From Thermococcus sp. (GTDB taxonomy: Archaea > Methanobacteriota_B > Thermococci > Thermococcales > Thermococcaceae), in contig NZ_JAMONU010000209.1 in the NCBI RefSeq assembly GCF_027066465.1, positions 1 through 5,059 on the forward strand: 5,059 nt of DNA. Reading direction: 5' to 3'. Under the pieces are notes generated by a model, which was given only the letters and a program-made list of their open reading frames with translations, was not told the DNA's origin and searched no databases. Every line of letters begins with the position of its first letter. The stretch's first letter is position 1. A program made the translations under genes and the position numbers. This document shows, in pieces, positions 1 through 4,804 of this stretch.

Positions 1-231
1 GACCGGGGCCGCTCTGAACATGTAGTTTGCCGTGTTCGGGACTATCGTTTCCTTGCTGAGCAGTTTAAGGAAGTCGTAGAAGGGCTGTATCAGCGGCGGT
101 CCAACGCGCCTCTGCATTCTCGCAACCAGTTTCCTGTCTATTCCCTCCCAGAGAAGCGAGGCCAGTGAGACGAAGCCGTAAAGCCCGAGCAGGCCGGCAA
201 TCGGGTAAACTATGCTTCCCACCACGTTCAT
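1..231 (-). CDS. mbhM: Mbh membrane anchor subunit MbhM (NuoH/HycD-like), N-terminal 77 residues, cut by window edge
   Basis: This is the N-terminal part of the NuoH-like subunit that anchors the hydrogenase arm to the membrane and couples H2 formation to ion movement. A first transmembrane helix is visible at about residues 4-28 (rich in I, L, G, V, ending at LLWEGIDRK). It is followed by the conserved cytoplasmic loop of the NuoH/HycD family: RRVGPPLIQP at 41-50, then the FYDFLKLLSKE stretch at 51-61, which matches the family pattern R-x-GP...QP..D..KL..KE. The ATG lies 5 bases after the mbhL stop, and GAGGTG of its ribosome binding site overlaps that stop, so the genes are probably translationally coupled. 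The remaining family helices lie beyond position 1. The assignment to MbhM rather than MbxM rests on its position directly after mbhL. Confidence 0.93.
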   Translation of the reverse strand, partial: MNVVGSIVYPIAGLLGLYGFVSLASLLWEGIDRKLVARMQRRVGPPLIQPFYDFLKLLSKETIVPNTANYMFRAAPV

Positions 232-236
232 GAGCA

Positions 237-1514
237 TCACCTCGAACAGCCGAACCCTACGGGGGTCGGGTCTCCCTTTATTTCCGGATTAATCTCGCGC
301 GTCTTCTTTATCGAGGCCTTCAGGAGGTCCCTTTCAGTTAAAACCCTCCTCTTTCCGTTCTCGATTACTGCCACCCTGTCGGTACAGCTCAGGCACGGGT
401 CTATCGAGGCAACCGCCACCACGAAGTCCGCCACCTGGTCTCCCTTGACGCCCTCAGCGACCGCGAACAGGTTCGGGAACGTCGGCTCCCTCGGCTTCCA
501 GCGGAGGGGCTTGTCGCTTCCCTTCTTTCCGCGGACGTAGTGAACAAGCTCTCCCCTCGGGGCCTCGTACCTTCCGATTCCCTCTCCATCGACGAGAAGC
601 TTTAACTTGGCGACGAGAACGTTGTCCTTCGGGAACAGCTTGATTTTTCCGTCGGGCATCCCGTCGAGGGCGTGCTCGATAAGCTCCAAACTCTGCCACA
701 GCTCGCCAACCCTTACCGCCATCCTGTCGAATACATCGCCTCTCGGCCTCTCCCCAGTTATGTCCTGGGGCATGACGGGCTTTATTCCCAAATCCGGATA
801 AACGCCGAGCCTCTCGCTCCAGCGCGCGTCGTCGCGGATTCCGCTTCCCCTTCCTGTTGGACCGACCGCCCCCTGTTCCAGCGCCACGCGCTTGCTTATT
901 ATCGCCGTGTCCCTGAAACGGGCCTCTATCGTCGGGTCGTGGAGGAAGATGTCTTCAATCTGCGGGAAGACCTCCTTGTAGTACTTTATCATATCGAGGA
1001 TTATCCGCCTCCTCTTCTCGTCTATGTCCCTCCTGACGCCGCCTATGGTTACCATCGAGTAGTTGACGCGGTTTCCGGCAACCGCCTCAAGCGTGTCCAT
1101 GACCTTCTCACGGGCGAGCCAGGTGAGGTGGAGCACTGTATCGTAGCCTATGTCGTGAGCCAGAACGCCGAGGTTGAGCAAATGACTGTGAATCCTCTCG
1201 AGTTCGCCGACGATTACGCGGATGTATTCAGCCCTTTCGGGCACCTCTATTCCGGCCGCTTCTTCAACGGCCCTCGTGTAGGTGTGGTTGTGGGAGAAAC
1301 TGCATATCCCGCACATCCTCTCGGCTAAGTACATTATCTGGACGTAGTTCCTCCTGAGGGCTATCCACTGGATTCCGCGCAGGTTGTAACCGAGCTTGAC
1401 GTCAACGTCAACTATCCTCTCGCCGTCGAGGGTGAGTATGAACTTCTCGGGCTCCTCCAGACCGGGGTGAATCGGACCGAAGGGTATCTTGACCCAGTAT
1501 TCGACCTTAGTCAT
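237..1514 (-). CDS. mbhL: Membrane-bound [NiFe]-hydrogenase large (catalytic) subunit MbhL
   Basis: This 425-residue protein is the catalytic subunit, reducing protons to H2 at the [NiFe] site on the cytoplasmic side of the complex. It belongs to the NuoD/HycE family. Both nickel-binding motifs are intact: RMCGIC with Cys68 and Cys71, and DPCLSC with Cys374 and Cys377. That separates it from the related Mbx/Mbs sulfur-reducing complex, whose large subunit lacks a full cysteine set. Other family landmarks are LRGIQW (45-50), the ERIHSHLLNLG helix (106-116) and GPTGRGSG (218-225). As in HycE, the DPCxxCTDR motif is followed by a tail (381-425), which by analogy is probably removed after Arg380 by a HycI-type maturation protease; this is inference. 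The ATG has GGGAGGTG 7 bases upstream and overlaps the stop of a small upstream frame as ATGA. The length and start agree with known MbhL proteins. Confidence 0.97.
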   Translation of the reverse strand: MTKVEYWVKIPFGPIHPGLEEPEKFILTLDGERIVDVDVKLGYNLRGIQWIALRRNYVQIMYLAERMCGICSFSHNHTYTRAVEEAAGIEVPERAEYIRVIVGELERIHSHLLNLGVLAHDIGYDTVLHLTWLAREKVMDTLEAVAGNRVNYSMVTIGGVRRDIDEKRRRIILDMIKYYKEVFPQIEDIFLHDPTIEARFRDTAIISKRVALEQGAVGPTGRGSGIRDDARWSERLGVYPDLGIKPVMPQDITGERPRGDVFDRMAVRVGELWQSLELIEHALDGMPDGKIKLFPKDNVLVAKLKLLVDGEGIGRYEAPRGELVHYVRGKKGSDKPLRWKPREPTFPNLFAVAEGVKGDQVADFVVAVASIDPCLSCTDRVAVIENGKRRVLTERDLLKASIKKTREINPEIKGDPTPVGFGCSR

Positions 1515-1684
1515 TTCTTAGCACCTCCCAGAGCCCTTTGCTTCGCAAAGCGCTCGCGGAAAGCCTTCAACTCACAAACCCGCTCCTCTACCAGTGGAGG
1601 TCTCTTAATGCTCTCCCTGGGTTTGTTCGCTCCTTTCACGATGCCTGACGGCGAATGAGCGCGAACCTCAACAGCGGGCATCAT
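1511..1684 (-). CDS. Small 57-residue open frame between mbhK and mbhL, probably created by an insertion
   Basis: I do not recognise this product. The frame begins ATGATG, so the start is either 1684 or 1681. The first ATG overlaps the mbhK stop as ATGA and has GGGAGGTG 7 bases upstream. The frame runs without interruption to a TGA that overlaps the mbhL ATG. The peptide starts MMPAVEVRAHSPSG, is strongly basic, has no membrane segment, and ends FRERFAKQRALGGAKK. Its last five residues, GGAKK, repeat the end of MbhK because both ends lie in a 19-bp direct repeat. Mbh operons are usually described with 14 genes, none in this position. The peptide is therefore probably a by-product of inserted DNA that stayed open so ribosomes could still reach mbhL. 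It is well placed to be translated; whether it has a function is unknown. Confidence 0.5.
   Translation of the reverse strand: MMPAVEVRAHSPSGIVKGANKPRESIKRPPLVEERVCELKAFRERFAKQRALGGAKK
1531..1563 (-). repeat. Palindromic core, copy A (mbhK-mbhL spacer)
   Basis: These 33 bases align with copy B at 2795-2825 over their whole length, with only small indels. They contain a perfect 6-bp hairpin at 1536-1550 (plus strand CTTTGC, loop TTC, GCAAAG), followed by the shared block CGCTCGCGGAA. The core lies immediately upstream of the mbhL ribosome binding site. No T-rich tract follows on the transcribed strand, so it does not resemble an archaeal terminator. Confidence 0.7.
1574..1626. repeat. 8-bp inverted repeat inside the mbhK-mbhL insertion
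   Basis: ACAAACCC at 1574-1581 is exactly complementary to GGGTTTGT at 1619-1626, with a 37-base spacer. Inside it a weaker hairpin pairs CCTC with GAGG around 1585-1600. The nonamer CAAACCCGC at 1575-1583 also occurs in the mbhI-mbhJ spacer at 2879-2887, at a similar place relative to the palindromic core. Confidence 0.5.
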
Positions 1685-2262
1685 TTCTTAGCACCTCCCT
1701 TGAGGTAATAGGGGTGGCCCGCGTTGTGCACCATCTCCTCGGGAACGCCCTTGTCGTCGAGGCGGAGTGGATAGATGCCTTCGGGGAAGTCGTCCGGCAG
1801 GAAGAGCCTCCTCTTGTCCGGTGCATTTTCAAAGTCTATTCCGACCATCTCCATTCCTTCCCTCTCGAACTGGAGGGCTATCGGAAAGACCTCGCTGATG
1901 TCGGGAAGCGTTGGGTCGTCCTTGGGGCAGTGGACGTCAACTATGAGCGATACCGCCGGTGCGTCGTCGTAGTAAATCACGAGGTGACTGAGGAAGCCCA
2001 GTTCGTTCCCCCAGTCCTGCTCGATTCCTATCGAGTAGTGGGCCTCGCCGTCAAGCGTTTTTATGAGCCTCATCAGCTCGCGGTAGCTTTCCCTGTCGAT
2101 TCTCACCCAAACCCTCTCGCGCCCCCACTTGTTGGTCTTGACCTCAACCTGGGCGTTTGGAAAGCGCTCCGCTATCGCTTTGGCGACTCTTTGAGCTTTG
2201 GTTGGTTCTTTAACCTCTTCCTGAGCTTTCTCAACGTTAGCGTTATCGTTAACCTCGCTCAT
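1681..2262 (-). CDS. mbhK: Hydrogenase subunit MbhK (NuoC/30-kDa-like)
   Basis: This 193-residue protein is the NuoC-like subunit of the peripheral hydrogenase arm. It binds no cofactor and packs against MbhL and MbhJ. The C-terminal half carries the family signature: FEREGMEMVGIDFENAP at about 132-148, then RRLFLPDDFPEGIYPLR at 151-167. The preceding region has the expected alternating beta-rich NuoC fold pattern. The first 25 or so residues are a charged, probably disordered extension (SEVNDNANVEKAQEEVKEP) that I would expect to vary between species. The ATG overlaps the mbhJ stop as ATGA, with GGGGGTG 5 bases upstream, which supports this start. The C-terminal codons (KGGAKK) lie inside the 19-bp direct repeat and also form the ribosome binding site for the next frame. 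Confidence 0.94.
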   Translation of the reverse strand: MSEVNDNANVEKAQEEVKEPTKAQRVAKAIAERFPNAQVEVKTNKWGRERVWVRIDRESYRELMRLIKTLDGEAHYSIGIEQDWGNELGFLSHLVIYYDDAPAVSLIVDVHCPKDDPTLPDISEVFPIALQFEREGMEMVGIDFENAPDKRRLFLPDDFPEGIYPLRLDDKGVPEEMVHNAGHPYYLKGGAKK

Positions 2263-2777
2263 TCTTTCACCCCCGGAACCTCACCCTTCAGCATCTTGGC
2301 CAGCTTCTCAAGCGCGAGAACGACGCCGTGAAGTATTGCCTCCGGTCTCGGCGGACAGCCCGGGACGTAAACATCCACCGGAATCACGTTGCTCAGCGGT
2401 GCGTTGGTGAAGGGGCTCTCGTAGAACACGCTTCCGCCCGTTGGGCACGAGCCGACGGCTATGACTATCTTCGGCTCTGGGGTCTGCTCATAGACGAGCT
2501 TGACCCTCTCAAGGCTTTGGTTTGTTACGGGCCCTGTTACGAGGAGTATGTCCGCATGTCTCGGACTGCCGACGAGCTTGACTCCAAAGCGCTCCGCGTC
2601 GTAGCGTGGCGTTAGAGCGGCTATTATTTCGATGTCGCAACCGTTGCACGAGCCGGTGTTCACGTGGAAGACCCAGGGGGATTTTCCGATGTAGCGGCAC
2701 AGCTGGGCGATTCTCCTCTCAAGTCTCTCGCGCTCCGATGAGTTTGAACCGCCGTTAGCGGGAACTTTGATGCTCAC
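2259..2777 (-). CDS. mbhJ: Hydrogenase small subunit MbhJ (NuoB-like, proximal 4Fe-4S cluster)
   Basis: This subunit carries the proximal 4Fe-4S cluster that hands electrons to the [NiFe] site of MbhL. Four cluster cysteines are visible in the NuoB-family pattern: GSCNGC (Cys44 and Cys47 from the start used here), GSC at Cys111 and PGC at Cys141, followed by the PRPEAILHG helix. There is no twin-arginine signal, as expected for a cytoplasm-facing energy-converting hydrogenase. I place the start at GTG 2777, giving 172 residues, because GGGGGTG lies exactly 7 bases upstream. The open frame can be read from TTG at 2783, but that codon directly abuts the ribosome binding site. The C-terminus (VPGVKE) overlaps the start of mbhK. 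Unlike the junctions around it, this gene follows a spacer of more than 120 bases after mbhI. Confidence 0.95.
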   Translation of the reverse strand: MSIKVPANGGSNSSERERLERRIAQLCRYIGKSPWVFHVNTGSCNGCDIEIIAALTPRYDAERFGVKLVGSPRHADILLVTGPVTNQSLERVKLVYEQTPEPKIVIAVGSCPTGGSVFYESPFTNAPLSNVIPVDVYVPGCPPRPEAILHGVVLALEKLAKMLKGEVPGVKE

Positions 2778-2783
2778 TCTCAA

Positions 2784-2891
2784 TCACCCCCTATGAGCCC
2801 TTGCCTTCGCAAGCGCTCGCGGAAGTTTTGGGGTCTCCCCAAGCGCTCCAATCGTGATTGGGTTTCTCTTCTCTCGTTCAAACCCGCGCAT
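2784..2891 (-). CDS. Possible 35-residue open frame in the mbhI-mbhJ spacer
   Basis: An ATG at 2891 is preceded by AGGTGATG and opens a 35-codon frame (start MRGFEREKRNPITIGALG, end ALAKARAHRG) whose TGA lies within the mbhJ ribosome binding site region. It is basic and has no recognisable domain. It reads the shared palindromic core in a different frame from the 57-residue peptide upstream of mbhL, which argues against a conserved protein. A second frame over the same DNA ends with a TGA overlapping the TTG at 2783. It is recorded because its initiation context is good, and translation through the spacer could keep ribosomes coupled to mbhJ. I think it is more likely an incidental frame than a functional peptide. 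Confidence 0.25.
   Translation of the reverse strand: MRGFEREKRNPITIGALGETPKLPRALAKARAHRG
2785..2791 (-). promoter_or_regulatory. Ribosome binding site of mbhJ
   Basis: GGGGGTG on the minus strand lies 7 bases before GTG 2777 and directly next to TTG 2783. The same 7-base spacing is seen before mbhL, which decides the start in favour of GTG 2777. Confidence 0.7.
2795..2825 (-). repeat. Palindromic core, copy B (mbhI-mbhJ spacer)
   Basis: These 31 bases match copy A at 1531-1563. The hairpin at 2800-2813 (plus strand CTTGC, loop CTTC, GCAAG) replaces the CTTTGC/GCAAAG stem of copy A. The stem has lost one A-T pair, and both arms changed together, so pairing is kept. The same CGCTCGCGGAA block follows. 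As in copy A, the core sits just upstream of the next gene's ribosome binding site. Confidence 0.7.
2800..2885 (-). repeat. Cluster of hairpins in the mbhI-mbhJ spacer
   Basis: Three perfect small hairpins follow one another: 2800-2813 (CTTGC/GCAAG), 2828-2842 (TTGGGG, loop TCT, CCCCAA) and 2848-2861 (CCAAT, loop CGTG, ATTGG). A fourth inverted repeat, GGGTTT 2860-2865 with AAACCC 2880-2885, overlaps the last. All would form in the mRNA between the antiporter and hydrogenase modules. No oligo-T tract accompanies them on the transcribed strand. Confidence 0.65.
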
Positions 2892-2902
2892 GAGCATCAC
2901 CT
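2889..2902 (-). repeat. 14-base repeat of the mbhM initiation region
   Basis: AGGTGATGCTCATG on the minus strand is identical to 229-242, where it forms the ribosome binding site and start of mbhM and includes the mbhL stop. Here it opens the 35-codon frame just after mbhI. It could be a copied initiation region or a coincidence favoured by constraint on ribosome binding sites. Confidence 0.5.
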
Positions 2903-2906
2903 TTCT

Positions 2907-3254
2907 TCACCCCCATATCAACAGCACTCCCATCACGAAGGCCGTAACGATGACGAGGTAGCTCACGTAGTCTGTCAGCAGTCCGGTGTGGTCGGCCTTG
3001 AGGACGGTGAAGAAGCGCTTGAGAGCGTATTTGAGGCCCCACATGACGTTTTTGCCGGTGTAGTAACCCTCTAGGTGCTCGAAGCCCGGAATAACCTTAT
3101 CTGGGTCCTCACCGCTGATGAATATCTTGGTTCCGTCGCCAGCTTCCTTCGTTCCCATTCCCTTCTTCTTTGCCCACTGGTCGAGGAGGTAAGCCAAGAT
3201 GAGCCCGACGATGAAAACGAGGACGAAGTAGAGGGCATCCCAGTAGCCGAACAT
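2907..3254 (-). CDS. mbhI: Small membrane subunit MbhI
   Basis: This is a 115-residue protein with two membrane helices, at about residues 6-24 (DALYFVLVFIVGLILAYLL) and 96-114. They flank a charged cytoplasmic segment (25-50) and an amphipathic stretch at about 70-88 (VMWGLKYALKRFFTVLK). It sits between MbhH and the hydrogenase arm in gene order and in the known complex. The amphipathic stretch is a candidate for the lateral linking helix of Mbh, comparable to helix HL of NuoL in complex I; this is inference. I use ATG 3254 because GGGAGGTG lies 7 bases upstream. An in-frame GTG at 3260, overlapping the mbhH stop, would add two residues but is only 1 base from that ribosome binding site. The assignment rests mainly on length, topology and position. 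Confidence 0.85.
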   Translation of the reverse strand: MFGYWDALYFVLVFIVGLILAYLLDQWAKKKGMGTKEAGDGTKIFISGEDPDKVIPGFEHLEGYYTGKNVMWGLKYALKRFFTVLKADHTGLLTDYVSYLVIVTAFVMGVLLIWG

Positions 3255-3256
3255 CT

Positions 3257-4804
3257 TCACGCACCTCCCAGGACCGCGCTTATGTAGGCCAGCTGGTTCT
3301 CAAGGGATTTAACTGCCGGAATCATGACCTTATCGCTTATCTGCCAGGGGAAGAGTCCCATGATGATTATCGCGGCCGTGAGGATTATTATCGGCCAGAG
3401 CATGCTTCCCTCGGGGTCTCTGGCCTTCAGGACCCTCTCGTTCGGCCTGCCGAAGAATGTGTAGAGCACCTTGACGTATGCTGCCGTACAGAATGCCGTT
3501 CCGATTATCGCTATCGCACCGAGTATAGGGTTGAATATCGCTGAACTCTCGTAGATGAGCCACTTGCTCGCGAATCCGTTGAGCGGAGGCATCCCTATTA
3601 TCGCGGCCGCTCCGATGAGGAATGCGAAGGTTGTCTTCGGCATGGTCTTAGCTAAGCCGCTCAGCTCGTTGAGGTCCCTCGTGCCGAGCTGGTGAATCAC
3701 AACGCCAGCAATCAGGAAGAGGAGGGCCTTCATGAGTGCGTGGTTGAAGGTGTGGTAAATCGCTCCCGCCATCGCTATCTCGCCGGTCTGGCTTCCATAA
3801 GCGGCTAAGCCGATTCCGAGGCCCAGCAGAATGTAACCTATCTGGCCGACCGAGGAGTAAGCTAAGAGACGCTTCATGTCGTTCTGGATTACCGCCATCG
3901 CGTTGCCGACTATGAGGGTTATGCAGGCGAAGATTATGATGACCCAGCCGACGGTCTTCATGCTGACGCTGTGTCCGTAGATGCTGAAGAGTATCCTGGT
4001 TAAAGCGTAGATTCCGCCTATCTTTATGACGAGACCCGAAAGCATCGCGCTTATCGAGCTCGGCGCGGCCGGGTGTGCGTCTGCCAGCCACATGTGAACC
4101 GGAGAAGCACCGCTCTTGAAGAGGAGTCCCGCTATGAAGAGCGCCAGCGCGACCTTTCCAACCACGGTCGGGTTCTGGGCGAGCTTAACTGCCAGATAGC
4201 TCATCGTCAGCGTTCCGTACTGGCCGTAGAGCAGCGCTATGCCGAGCAGGACGAGTGAGCTGGCTATCGAGCCGACGAACATGTACTTGATGCCGGCTTC
4301 AATGCCCTCCCAGGTGTCGTTCCTAAAGGCCACCAGCGCGTAGCTTGCTATACTCATTATCTCGAGGAAGACGTAGAAGTTGAAGAGGTCGCCGGTTATC
4401 GCTATGCCCAGCATTCCGAGCTCGAGGATTATGATGAGGGTGTAGTACTTGTCGAGGCCGGTGTCGTGCTTCATGTAGCCGATGGAGTAGACCACCGCGA
4501 GGAAGCTGACGAGCGTTACCATTAGAACCATTATCGCGCCGAAGAGGTCGACCTCCCAGACTATTCTTATCGGGAAGTTGACGCCCTGGCCGAGCGGGCT
4601 CTTGGCTCCGAGGGTGTAGACGATGATGCTCTTGTTCTCCCAGACGTAGTAGAAGAGCGCCGAGCCCACCGCTAGGGTCGCGCCGCTGATTATGACGGCC
4701 CACGCTTCCCTCGCCTTCCTGCCGATGACGTTCACTATCGGCATCGAGAACGCTCCGAGCAGAGGGATGATTATGAGGTACGGAAGTATCTCGTGCCCGT
4801 TCAT
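3257..4804 (-). CDS. mbhH: Antiporter-like membrane subunit MbhH (MrpD/NuoM/NuoN family)
   Basis: This 515-residue polytopic protein, with about 14 membrane helices, belongs to the MrpD/NuoL-M-N antiporter family. In Mbh it is the subunit next to the hydrogenase module and is thought to carry the proton channel. The key polar residues of the family are present: Glu148 in VFLEIMS (helix 5 glutamate), Lys230 in LLFKSGASP (helix 7 lysine), Lys261 in VIKIGG, His351 and His355 plus Lys359 in HTFNHALMK, and Lys414 in FASKW. The family segment PVHMWLADAHPAAPSSISA is at 235-253, and DMKRLLAYSSVGQIGY at 309-324. The length is normal and no residue looks damaged. The ATG overlaps the mbhG stop as ATGA, with GGAGGT 7 bases upstream. 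Confidence 0.95.
   Translation of the reverse strand: MNGHEILPYLIIIPLLGAFSMPIVNVIGRKAREAWAVIISGATLAVGSALFYYVWENKSIIVYTLGAKSPLGQGVNFPIRIVWEVDLFGAIMVLMVTLVSFLAVVYSIGYMKHDTGLDKYYTLIIILELGMLGIAITGDLFNFYVFLEIMSIASYALVAFRNDTWEGIEAGIKYMFVGSIASSLVLLGIALLYGQYGTLTMSYLAVKLAQNPTVVGKVALALFIAGLLFKSGASPVHMWLADAHPAAPSSISAMLSGLVIKIGGIYALTRILFSIYGHSVSMKTVGWVIIIFACITLIVGNAMAVIQNDMKRLLAYSSVGQIGYILLGLGIGLAAYGSQTGEIAMAGAIYHTFNHALMKALLFLIAGVVIHQLGTRDLNELSGLAKTMPKTTFAFLIGAAAIIGMPPLNGFASKWLIYESSAIFNPILGAIAIIGTAFCTAAYVKVLYTFFGRPNERVLKARDPEGSMLWPIIILTAAIIIMGLFPWQISDKVMIPAVKSLENQLAYISAVLGGA
3262..3269 (-). promoter_or_regulatory. Ribosome binding site of mbhI
   Basis: GGGAGGTG on the minus strand, inside the last codons of mbhH, is 7 bases from ATG 3254 but only 1 base from GTG 3260. 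This supports the shorter MbhI. Confidence 0.7.

Larger units (their letters stand above)
1511..1699 (-). repeat. Inserted segment flanked by 19-bp direct repeats between mbhK and mbhL
   Basis: The 19-mer GGGAGGTGCTAAGAAATGA (minus strand) occurs at 1681-1699 and again at 1511-1529, exactly 170 bases apart. Each copy holds a ribosome binding site, the codons for a C-terminal GGAKK, and an ATGA stop/start overlap. Deleting one copy plus the 151 bases between (1530-1680) would join mbhK directly to mbhL through a single ATGA overlap, the arrangement seen at neighbouring junctions. This looks like an insertion with target duplication, or a recombination that copied the junction. No transposase is present. 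Confidence 0.6.

Noticed and set aside
672..1328. Long plus-strand open frame of 218 residues opposite mbhL
   Set aside because: It is antisense to the conserved MbhL coding sequence, has no recognisable domain and no ribosome binding site of the kind seen in this operon. It is explained by codon bias of mbhL.
2233..2254. SurR-like operator (GTTnnnAAC) suggested by GTTAAC and repeated AAC triplets
   Set aside because: The three-base spacing is not present, and the site is inside the mbhK coding region. SurR sites would be expected upstream of mbhA, outside the window.
1714..2331. Plus-strand open frame of 205 residues opposite mbhK and the end of mbhJ
   Set aside because: It spans two well-supported genes on the other strand and its sequence resembles no family I know.
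2784..2906. Transcription terminator or new promoter in the mbhI-mbhJ spacer
   Set aside because: No oligo-T tract on the transcribed strand for an archaeal terminator, and no convincing BRE/TATA pair upstream of mbhJ.
1511..2914. CRISPR-like repeats from the two related spacer elements
   Set aside because: There are only two imperfect copies over a kilobase apart with coding genes between them and no regular spacing.
237..4804. The operon could be the sulfur-reducing Mbx/Mbs complex rather than Mbh
   Set aside because: MbhL has all four nickel-binding cysteines, there is one MrpD-like gene in this stretch rather than two, and the order G-H-I-J-K-L-M fits Mbh.
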